From positions 54,857,865 to 54,921,864 of the forward strand of contig CM042090.1 of NCBI GenBank assembly GCA_023512835.1: a DNA stretch of 64,000 nucleotides, written 5' to 3'. A model generated the notes under the pieces. The model was not told the origin of the DNA. It searched no databases and was given only the letters and a program-made list of their open reading frames with translations. Of the stretch, positions 48,064 to 58,159 are shown piece after piece (positions within the stretch are counted from its first letter, which is position 1; each line of letters begins with the position of its first letter). Source of the stretch: Taxillus chinensis (taxonomy: Eukaryota > Streptophyta > Magnoliopsida > Santalales > Loranthaceae). The translations under genes and the position numbers were made by a program.

Positions 48064-48214
48064 TAGTCCAGACTAAGCTTCCACTGATACGGAGTAAGGA
48101 TCCAAGCTTCCATTGATCCGGACTAAGCTCTCACTGACACGGAGTAAGGATCCGAGCCTTCCATTGTTCCGGACTAAGCTCCCATTGACACGGAGTAAGG
48201 ATCCTGACCTAAAA
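48064..48214 (+). repeat. Three tandem copies of a copia-LTR-like unit
   Basis: A unit of about 53 bp, 'tccggactaagctcccattgacacggagtaaggatccgagc', repeated three times with changes. The 'gacacggagtaagg' core is that of the U3 repeats in the B/F LTRs. Confidence 0.75.
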
Positions 48215-48918
48215 TCTTATGTGATAGGCTTGCAGCAAGTGCACTGGTCAAGTAATAGAATGAAGTATTTGAACTCCGGTTATCGAACCCACAGGGAGGC
48301 AACAATTGCTGTTAAGCAATGAACACTAAGCTAATAGATTCTCTTTTATGTCTGAATAAATGATTTGTGTTGTGAGATTAATCTAACTTCTAAACAAGCA
48401 ATTGCAGAACTGGAATTCAAATAAATTGTTGGCAAACCACTTAGTTTGGAGATTTCAATGATTTAAGGATCTAAGGTCACAATTTCACACCCAATGGTCT
48501 GTAACACCCTGGATTATGGTACTTGTTCTTCAGTTAATCAGTTTAAGCCTTAATCCATATTCAGGTTGATTTTCACCCACCTATCTTACACTTTGTCCAT
48601 GCTAAGTCAGGTTTAAGTCTTTTATTCCATTTGGTCCATGAGAATAAAAGTGATCAAAGGAAGATAATCACTCTAATAATTGCATATTTGGTCAATCATG
48701 CAATCATCAAACCTAACTCACTAATTTCCACCCTAGACAAGGGCTGAGATAACCCAATCATGCATAAATCATGCCTTACCTTTAATCAATAGTGAATTAA
48801 ACAAGAACAGGATATTTTCCAATTGAACAAGCAAAATCCATAATCCAAAATGATTACAACTCATTGGGGGCTACATTGCTCCCCTAGATAGCAAAGTGTG
48901 GTTCCCGCAAGGTTATGT
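48215..48918 (+). other. Gypsy-like relic without coding sequence
   Basis: 'ggttatcgaacccacaggga' near 48275 resembles a motif common in Athila/Tat LTRs or leaders. The remaining ~600 bp are AT-rich and hold no ORF or repeat I can name. It ends where an E-family LTR starts. Confidence 0.4.
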
Positions 48919-49270
48919 TGTAATGACCCGTATTTTTGGGATGTGAGGAGTTAGTCTCAGTTTTGCCTTTTTGGATGGAAACTGTTGGGTTTTAGGGGGT
49001 TTTATTTCCACACACTTTGGCTAAATCATCTTGTATGTTGATGAGCAAGCAAGAGGCAAAGTTTGAGCCCAATAGGGAGTGCACGTGAGAATGCACGTGA
49101 GAATGGCTTTTCACATGCAGTGATATTTTTGCATGGGAGCCTTCCTGATGTTGTTCCAAGGATTGTAGCAAAATTCTAGAACATTTGGAGGTGCCCGTGA
49201 GAAGGGCATTTCTCACGTGCAGCCTCCATTACCCTTGTGTTGTTGTTCTGATACTCTTTTGCAAAAGGAC
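48919..49270 (+). mobile_element. E-family LTR start, interrupted by element F
   Basis: tgtaatgacccgtatttttgg at 48919 equals the minus-strand start of the LTRs ending at 45457 and 62768. It contains the cacgtg-type hairpin blocks (49079-49120, 49190-49227). It is cut at 49271 by the LTR of F; the remainder should lie to the right of F outside the window. Confidence 0.82.
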
Positions 49271-49860
49271 TGTTGGATCAAGCCCAGAATTTGGATCATG
49301 CTGATAAAGCCCTATGTAATTTGATTTGAGATCTTTTGTGTTTCTTTGATCATTGCAGAAGATATGTTATTAATCCGGATATACACTCGTGAGAGCAAAG
49401 CTAAGGACAGGATACATAATCCTGATCCGGACAAGAGTGAGTGTCGTCAAACACTTGGTAAATAACCAAGTCACCAATACATACGGAATAAGGAATATTC
49501 ATGCAGACTAAGAACTTAAAAGCTACGGATTACGGAATCTGCTCTTAATATCTGAAACGGACTAAGTCAAACTGATGCGGAGTAAGAATCTTGGTCTACA
49601 AGGTCGCACGAAGTAAAAGAGTCGACACGGAGCTAAAAGTTAAGTCTTTCACTCAAGTGAACTAAAGTAAAGAAGACACAGAGTAAGGCATCCGAGTCTT
49701 CCATACATACGGAGTAAGAAAGTACTGATGCGGAATAAGGACCCGAGTCCTTATTCGCACGGAGTAAGGAACTTAGATGCGGAGTAAGGAATCCGGACCA
49801 CTCATTCATGCAGAGTAAGGATGTGCTAGTACGGAGTAAGCCATCTGATCCTTTAGACTC

Positions 49861-49980
49861 GCACGGAGTAAGAAACTTACATACGGAGTAAGGAACTTAC
49901 ATACGGAGTAAGGAACTTACATACGGAGTAAGGAACTTACATACGGAGTAAGGAACTTACATGCGGAGTAACAAAGCGCT
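49861..49980 (+). repeat. 20-bp tandem array in the F LTR
   Basis: Six consecutive 20-bp units; the four from 49881 to 49960 are identical (atacggagtaaggaacttac), and the outer two differ by a few bases. Confidence 0.95.
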
Positions 49981-50431
49981 GATACGGAATAAGCACTCCG
50001 ACCTTCTCATTCACACCGAGTAAGGAAGCGCTGACACGGACTAAGGATTCCAGTACCAAATAGATACGGAGTAAGCAACCACTGACACGGAGTAAGGTTC
50101 CAAGCTTCATTAGCTATGGAGTAAGGAAAATTACACCGGACCAAGAAGATGCTGCTTCAACTTAACCGCATTTAAGATTATTAGCTCGTGGTGTCCCGAT
50201 GTGAGACAAACTTGTTGAGAACCTGAAGAATCTTACACGTGGATCACCTGGATATGTGGACACAACTTTAATTATATTTGGGAACTCACAAAGGCACTTA
50301 TACTCTTCAAACCCAAGATCTTGAGTTCCACAAACCGTAGCAGTCAAGGCAGAGAGACTACCGAGGAATAGTTAGTGCTGAATGCATTCCGGAACTACAA
50401 GTTCCAAGGTTGTCTTTTAGGAATGTTTTTG

Positions 50432-50441
50432 TATAAATATT
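50432..50441 (+). promoter_or_regulatory. Candidate LTR promoter TATA box of element F
   Basis: tataaatatt lies about 310 bp before the LTR end, with an AATAAA some 165 bp downstream. The same box is present in both LTRs of B. No transcript evidence is available. Confidence 0.55.
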
Positions 50442-50741
50442 TATACTTGTATATGTAAAAAAAAGTGCGAATAAGCCTGAATCAATACTTTGTATGCACA
50501 AGAGTTCAAAGAGATAATATAGGCTAGAGTGTGAATCCTTTTGTAAACAGAGTGTAAAAGAGTCTTGCTTCTATTTTGTTGTATTTATCTTCTGATAATA
50601 AAACAAAATACTTCCACTATCTGGTTATCATCCGCAGTGATTCTATCACTTAACTAGATAAGTGTTTGTGTCATAAGAGAATATAGAGAGTTTGGATAAG
50701 AGCCTATTTACCCCCCCTCTAGGCTCCAAGGGACCATCAAG

Positions 50742-50753
50742 TGGTATCAGAGC
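50742..50753 (+). promoter_or_regulatory. Primer-binding site of element F
   Basis: tggtatcagagc, two bases after the LTR end at 50739; iMet tRNA type. Confidence 0.93.
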
Positions 50754-50800
50754 AAGTTCTATTTGTTTTAGGTAGAGATCCCACTCTTTCACTCTCAACA

Positions 50801-53110
50801 ATGGCCGAAGAAAGCAGTATGCTATTCAACACTCGTCTTAACTCCGAAGGTGCACAAGAGCCCATCCCGAATCGAAGCAGCAGTGAAAACGTCGACCCAC
50901 CTCAACCTGCTGCTGCCTCCACTGCTCAACCACGGAGTTCTGGTTTTACTCTGACAAAACCGCCCAAATTCACACCTGAGCTTTTCTCCCAGTGGAAAGC
51001 TCGCCTGAAGATGTTCATGGTATGTCATGACCATCTCATGAGGCCCTGTCTTCATCAGGAGATTCCAATTCCGATGACTATCGGAGAACATGGAGTTAGA
51101 AGGCCAAAGACGGATGCCGAACTTACCAACGATGAAAGAGCTTGGCAGTGCGCTAGCGAAAAGGCTCTGGCTTACGTTACATCGTCTTTGGATTCCGAGG
51201 CTTCCACGGACATCCAGGGCTGCACGTTAGCAAAAGCTGTTTGGGATAAACTGACAATCCTCTATGAGGGAAGTCAGTCCCAGATGCAAAACGTGATATG
51301 TGCTCTCAGACAGAACTTTGAGAGTTTCAATCACAAACCTAGCGAATCCCTTGAGAGTATCTATCGGAGATTCGGCAAGCTCATTCTAGAGCTAAAAACT
51401 GTCAATGAACACTACACTCAGTCTCAAATCAATGACAAGTTCTTTTGATCCTTGCCGGATCGCTACTACTCCAAGCAGCTCCAGATGCAAGCTGACAAAA
51501 ACTGGCCGTTTACTACCCTTGAAGAAATATACAGAGAGCTTCGAACTAATGAGGTCAGATTCAGATACACTGACCGTGATGAGAAAATAGCTCGGAAAGA
51601 AAAAGGGGTAGCCCTCAAAGCTATGGAATGCTCCAGTAATCATCAAGAGGATGATACGGATGAATCAGAGAATTCTGACTCAGACGCAGTAGAGGAAATA
51701 GCTCTTCTTGTTAAATCCTTTGAACGATTCCTTTGGAAAAGTAGAAAAGGATTCAGAAGAGGCTCCCCATCATCCAGAAGGAAGGAATGATCGGAGTCGA
51801 GCTCCCAAGAATGCTTTAATTGTGGGAAACCCGGTCACTGGGCCAAGGAATGCAGATCCAAATCTAAGACGGCAGAGAAAAGTGACAAGGTTACTCCTCG
51901 ACGTACCACCTCAGACAACAGCAAAAACAAGAGGAAGGCATTCGTGACAAAGTACATCAGTGGCTCGGAAGAAGAGGAGGAATCCTCGGATGATGAGCCA
52001 ACTCCTAAGCCGAACGTCTGCCTCATGGCAAATACTGAGGTACCTTCTATCTCTGAGCTCATGAGTAAAATAGAATCTCTTGTTACTGAACGTGATCATG
52101 AAAAGAATGAGAGACTAATAATTACTCAAATGTACAAAGATATGGAAAGTCAGAATAAACGTCTTAAATTTACTATTGCTAGACTTGAAAAAGACATAGC
52201 TGACTTCAGAGGAAAAGAAGCTTGGTATCACGATCTAAGGGCTGAAAATCATCTGCTAAATACCAATCTCTCAAGCCTAAAAGTTATCGTAAAAAGACTC
52301 AAAAATGAACTAGAACAGAAAAAGGAAATAAATCGCAAGTGGCTTAAATCCGGGGAAATAGCCTCTTCATTTAGGACTGATCCGGATAATGTTCGAGTGA
52401 AACCTGGCCTAGGTTCAGAATCATCAACCTCCAATGCTCAAGCTACTGAGTGTCCTCCGGATTTCACTCCAAAACTAACCAACTTATATCCTGTTAGTAC
52501 GTCTAAACCGTTGGATGGTTTCATTTTAGGTGGCACCATAGTTTATGACTGTGGAGTTGAGGCTGTTACTGCACTTCCCGAAGCAGTAGCACCCGTAACT
52601 AATGATGAAGGGAAGGCTGCTGCAGTTAAAGCCAAAACTGTAGCACCCAAAAAGAAAGGAAAGGCTAAGGCTGACGCATCTAGGGCCAAGAGCGCGCACC
52701 CAAACGCAATGGATTAGGCCACATGGAACAGAGTAGAAAGTCTGTAAAATCTAAGAGACTTGTATCCCCTGTTTGTACTCCGCATTATAGTGTCTGTTCC
52801 ATCTGTAGGGAAATAGGTCATTATCACTATGAATGTTGGAGTTTATCTAATAACTGGCTTTGTAGTCAAATTCGTACCAATAAAGATCAGTTCAATAAAA
52901 AGGGTTCTTCGAGCAAAACAAAAGCTAAACCTCAAAGGAGTGTCTCTCCTAAGATAACCCAAATAAAAGAAGCAGCTGAAACTAACAAATTAAAGTCAAC
53001 TTGGAGAGCTAAAAGTCCTAGCAAAGTCAAATCCGGAACTGTTGACATTACTGCTATTCTTTCTAACCGCCCGAAACAAGTTTGGGCACTAAAAGTGTAA
53101 CCGTTGTCTT
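50801..53110 (+). pseudogene. Element F gag (stops and frameshifts)
   Basis: The start MAEESSMLFN at 50801 is chosen because the earlier Met (50741) overlaps the PBS. UBN2-type core: TKPPKFTPELFSQWKARL, LTNDERAWQCASEKALAYV, AVWDKLTILYEGS, SLESIYRRFGKLI; TGA at 51446. It continues in another frame (RYYSKQLQMQADKNW) to a knuckle CFNCGKPGHWAKEC (51812-51853), an acidic patch, a coiled coil (about 52050-52330) and a second knuckle CSICREIGHYHYEC (52795-52836), then a Lys-rich region. Breaks are near 51446, 51788 and 52717. Role: particle assembly and RNA binding. Confidence 0.88.
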
Positions 53111-54500
53111 TCAGGAGCATCTCCTGGAATGCACTGCCGGATCACTTGAAGTTAAAGATCAATCAAAGCAAGTGGATCCTCGATAGTGGATGCTCCGGAC
53201 ATATGACGGGTGATCAGACTCTGCTTGTAGAAGTTAATGAAAAACGAGGTCCATCCGTTTCTTATGGTGACAACAGCAAAGGTAAGACTGTCGGGTATGG
53301 CACTTTAACCAACGGCTGTGTATCAATCACTAGAGTTGCACTAGTCGAAGGTTTGAAGCATAAGTGTCAGTAATTTATGTGACAAAGGATTTACTGTTTC
53401 CTTTATGTCCAACACCTGTACAGTAAGGGAAAACTTATCCGGAGATGTAAAGTTATCCGGATCAAGAGATGGGGACATATACTCAGTGGTCTTAAGAAAT
53501 AATTCTTCTGACCCTGTATGCTTCCTCAGTAAAGCTTCAGATGAAGATAGTTGGTTATGGCACAAGCGATGCGCACATTTAAACTTTAAGACACTGTTCT
53601 AAGTTAGCATCACTTGATCTTGTCACTGGTCTACCTAAACTCAAATACTCCAGAGACACTCTCGTTGAGAATGCCAACTCGGCAAACAGACCAAACATAG
53701 CTTTAAGAGCAAATCAGTTAATTCAATAACTGCTCCTCTGCAACTTCTTCGTATGGACCTCTGTGGTCCTATTTCTGTTCCTTCGCTGGCTGGTGCGAGA
53801 TATACCCTTGTGGTTATCGATGATTTCACCAGATACACACGGGTGATGTTCCTGAAATCAAAGGATCAAACTTTTGAGCAACTTGTAGATCTTTTCAACT
53901 GGATAAGCAACTCACAAGGACTGAGCATAAAGTGCATTAGGAGTGATCATGGTACAAAATTTGATTTTTCAGATATGAGATCATATTGTTCTGAACAAGG
54001 CATTCAGCATGACTTCTCTGCGCCTAGAACTCCACAACAAAATGGAGTAGCTGAGCGCAAGAATCGTACTTTAGTCGAGGCTGGCAGATCTATGTTAGCA
54101 GGGGCAACGCTTTCTCTCAGTCTATGGGCTGAAGCTGTGTCCACTGCCTGCTATGTTCAGAACAAAACTCTAAAAAATAAATCTACCATGAAAACACCCT
54201 ATGAGATGTGGAGAGGACGAAAGCCTTCAATTTCACATTTCAGAGCTTTTGGGTGTACTTGCTATATATTGATAAATGGCAAAGAAACCCGGAATAAATT
54301 TGAACCAAAATCTGATGATGGGATTTTTGTCGGGTACTCATTACATAGCAAGGCTTATCGGGTCTTCAATAGAAAACTTTTTAAAGTTGAAGAATCTATC
54401 CATGTGACTTTTGATGAAGCTAATCTTGATTGGTCAAAAGTTGCTTCTTCAAGTTCTAATGTGCAGGTCCCGGACAGCAACATCGATTACTCGAAGTTTA
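53111..54500 (+). pseudogene. Element F protease and integrase
   Basis: Protease: WILDSGCSGHMTGD with D-S-G at 53182-53190, then GYGTLTNGCVSITRVALVEG and a frame break at 53373. Integrase: HKRCAHLNFKT zinc-binding start (53560s), breaks to 53750, then the open frame from 53753 with MDLCGPISVPS (first Asp), IRSDHGTKFDF (second Asp), PQQNGVAERKNRTLVEA (Glu), FGCTCYIL, KSDDGIFVGYSLHSKAYRVFN. The core triad is complete. This frame runs on into the linker and RT. Confidence 0.9.
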
Positions 54501-56476
54501 TGAGTGTTCCTGATACACATTCTGACCAACCACGTGGCATCAGCGAAGCACAAAGAAATTATATGGATGATGCTATGTATGATTCGGACTCAGGACTACC
54601 ATTAAGCTCCGGACATACTCCTACGGATACCCAAAATTTCGGAGCACCTTTAAGTCCATCCGGACCAGTTAACACTGATAGAAACAGTGTTGAAGAACCA
54701 CCTAGTTCTACCGTACCTTCTAATATGGAAACATCTGGTCCGGAAGAAGCTCAACCAGCAGATACACCTGAACCACCTAACCTGGCAGAGCTTCAAATTA
54801 TTCAAGATCAACCATTACATGCACAGAATTACAGATGGATCCGAAACCATCCCTCAGATCAAGTGATTGGTGATCCTACTGTTGGTGTAAGAACAAGAGC
54901 AGCCACCTCCAACATTTGTTTTTACTCGTGTTTTCTATCTCAAATAGAACCAAAGGTGGTGGATGAAGCTCTTCGGGATTCGAATTGGATAGAAGCCAAG
55001 CAAGAAGAGTTGAATCAATTTAAGAGAAATAATGTGTGGACTCTAGTACCAAGGCCTAAGTCTCAGCAAGTCATAGGAGTTAAATGGGTGTTCCGGAACA
55101 AGCTTGATACGGATGAAATTGTAATCCAGAACAAAGCCAAACTGGTAGCCAAAGGATATCGTCAAGAAGAAGGAATAGACTATGATTAGACCTTTGCTCC
55201 GGTGGCAAGACTTGAGGCAATCTGAATGTTTCTGGCGTATGCTTCATATGAAAACTTCATAGTTTATCAAATGGACGTCAAGAGTGCATTCCTGAATGGA
55301 GATCTTCAGGAGGAGGTGTACGTTGAACAACCTCCAGGTTTCATTGAACCCAAGGCTGGACATCTGGTTTACAAACTAAGGAAAGCTTTGTATGGATTAA
55401 AGCAAGCTCCAAGAGCCTGGTACGACACACTTTCAGAATTCTTACTTGCTCACAACTTTCAAAAAGGGAAGATTGACACTACGCTATTCTTACGGAAAGA
55501 GAAAGGACATACTCTGATCGTACAGATATATGTGGATGATATCATTTTTGGATCAACTAATCCGAAACTTTGTGATGAATTCGCCAAGTTGATGACTGGC
55601 AAGTTTGAGATGAGTATGATGGGAGAACTGTCCTACTTCCTTGGGATCCAAGTCAAACAACTGAAGGAAGGGACCTTCATAAACCAAGCTAAATATACTC
55701 GCGACTTAATCAAGAAGTTTGGTATGGAAGGTTCGTCTCCCGTCAAAACTCCAATGCCAGTCAATGCCAAGTTAGACCCAGATGTTGATGGCAAATCAGT
55801 GAATGTGACTGAGTACAGAGGGATGATTGGATCCTTGCTATATCTTACAGCAAGTCGCCCAGACATAATGTTTACAACTTGCATCTACGCAAGATATCAG
55901 ACGAATCCCAAAGAGTCACATATGCTTAATGTAAAACGGATATTAAGGTATCTCAAAGGGACAATTAATTTGGGACTCTAGTACCCAGAAGAGTCCAACT
56001 TCGCCTTATCCGGATATTCTGATGCTGATTTTGCCGGGTGTCGCATAGACAGGAAAAGCACCAGTGGTACATGCCAATTCCTTGGAAACAGATTGATCTC
56101 TTGGTTCAGTAAGAAGTAGAATTCTGTATCAACATCTACTGCTGAAGTGGAAAATATAGCTACAGGGAGTTGCTGCGCACAGCTTCTCTGGATGCAAAGT
56201 CAACTTATTGACTACAGCTTTAACATGACATCTGTTCCACTCTACTGTCACAATACCAGTGCTATTGCTATCAGCAATAATCCCGTCATGCATCCAAAGA
56301 CAAAACATATTGAGGTCAGGCATCATTTCATTCGCGATCATGTTCTTAAAAAGCACATATCCCTGGAACATGTTGCTACTGAAGATCAACTGGCGAATAT
56401 ACTTACAAAGCCCCTACCTGATGTAAGATTTTCTGAACTTCTTCTCAAATTAGGTATGCTTGACTTTTCTGCATAA
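54501..56476 (+). pseudogene. Element F linker, reverse transcriptase and RNase H
   Basis: Linker rich in Pro, Ser and Glu (54510-54850), then [22 protein letters not shown]. The stop TAG (55187) falls in [10 protein letters not shown] and TGA (55223) in the next conserved stretch. RT goes on with [24 protein letters not shown], catalytic [11 protein letters not shown] (about 55525-55550) and ELSYFLGIQVKQL. TAG at 55979 opens RNase H ([19 protein letters not shown]), with TAG at 56117; the last part 56147-56476 has CHNTSAIA (usual CDN changed to CHN) and ILTKPLPD. Apart from single-base stops the frame is kept. Confidence 0.92.
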
Positions 56477-58159
56477 CTTCTCACCTGTTATCCATCAGTA
56501 GTTGTTTTCAGAACATGCATTGTGCTTTTATTTACAGTAGTAAATACATACTGATCTTTATGATGATCATACTTACTGTCTAATGTGCTTCATGCTTCTG
56601 ATATTGATAGCAACTTCATAAATGGGATGATGCTTGCATTTCCCAACTGAAGTCGTTTAAGTAAACATAATTAAAGTTTATATGATTAACCTTATTCTGG
56701 TTTCATGATCTTAATTTCCACTGATCACCACATGACAAATGCCTGTTCATTTAGATTACTCTATTAACATGTATTGTTGAAGAAATGAAATGGGTTAGCT
56801 CAGAATGCCTGGTGGATGAATACACAATCGCAGTCTGATCAGCTTCTGAAGTATAGTTTCCTAAAAAGATAGACCATGCTGAATTTCTTTAAGCCGGAAA
56901 GGTCTACCGAGAGGATTGCACAATCTACGGGGGAGAAAATGTTTTATAAATTATTCAAGTAATACTCCCCGTATATGTCTCATGACCTCTTTCCTGGCTG
57001 TCTATTCGAGGGGGAGCCTTTCATTGAGAGGATTGAATGATCTACGGGGGAGCCTAAGCTTCATCTATTACCTCAGTAATATCCCCCTAATATGTCTCAG
57101 ATACTCCCTCCTCTGACCCTTTACTTCCGGATCTGACTGGACATGTGTTGTTGAAACAGAATTGCGGCATGCTTGGATGTATTTTTTTCTTCAACCATGC
57201 ATTTTAATCGGATAATCAACTGCTTAATTTTGACATGTGTCCACTTCCTCATTTTTCACTCATGAATTCTCGTTTGCTCAAATCATATGATTTTTAATTA
57301 ATCTTAGCTGCGTCGTTCATCAAGACAGTTTCGCTATGTTGACCTATATGAACTTGTGTATTTATTATCTGACATATGCCCTGATTCAGTCACATTGATC
57401 ATTCTCTAGCATGTATATGTCTATTTCATTCTTTGTAATGCATAAGTTCTGCTACTCATTAGTTCGGATTATATAGCTCTTTACTGCCTATTTTCTCCTA
57501 TCTGTACTAATCCTTGCCTGTTAAGCTTTTGTACTTTTAGCTTATTTTTGTGAAGCTACAGGTTCAGATTTTCTTTGCACCCTTATCGATAAATCCAGTC
57601 CATAGTCTTGGATTTGAAGTGTTGTGGTACTTCTCTTCTCTTCGACTTATTGACAGCAAAAGATTCTACTTCTCTTTAACCGCACTCTGTTACTACGAAC
57701 ACGGTCTACTTTTCATCCGGATACTCGTCACACGACTATCATTAATTCCGGATGATTGTCAGTTCATTCCTCCGGACTCCTGACACTGTCAAATTGCGAT
57801 AATCCATGTCTTATTATATATCATGTGCTTTTGAGGAGGAATCAAGATGATTCATTAAATGCATGTCTCGGGATGCTCACACTTCCCCGGAAGGCAAACA
57901 GCTGTTACCCTTACTTGGTCATGCCGTCTCCACGTCATCTTTTAATTCGGAGGCGCATCGATATCAAGACTAATGAGATCAGCTTGTTAAGCGGTTTACT
58001 GTTTCACTCGCCACATTCCTAGACCCGCTGACATTTACGGACTCGGTCTTATATATTCTGGTCATTCCTGCGAAGCACGAGTGTTACTCTTTCCAAATCC
58101 CTAAAACTCTCGTCGCTCCTTCAATCCCCAAAGACCTCGCCTTTCACCTTTCATCTATA
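56477..58159 (+). other. Spacer of element F with polypurine blocks and leader of the extra gene
   Basis: Two related ~100-bp segments (56905-57000 and 57020-57110) each start with 'gagaggattg', pass through a purine block 'ctacgggggag' and end in 'tatgtctca'. A further block gagggggag lies at 57008-57018. The rest is AT-rich. TATA-like tatata lies at about 57814 and 'ttatatattctgg' at 58049, about 110 bp before the extra gene's ATG, in B, F and G alike. I see no other gene. Confidence 0.65.

Larger units (their letters stand above)
49271..50739 (+). repeat. 5' LTR of element F
   Basis: A 1469-bp LTR, tgttggatcaagcc to gggaccatca. It contains hairpins aggat-acata-atcct (49409-49423) and acttggt-aaata-accaagt (49453-49471), a 20-bp tandem array (49861-49980), a TATA-like box near 50432 and an AATAAA at about 50597. 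This suggests R between roughly 50465 and 50620. Confidence 0.92.

Noticed and set aside
49861..49980. CRISPR-like array
   Set aside because: Contiguous 20-bp units without spacers, inside a plant LTR; a tandem repeat only.
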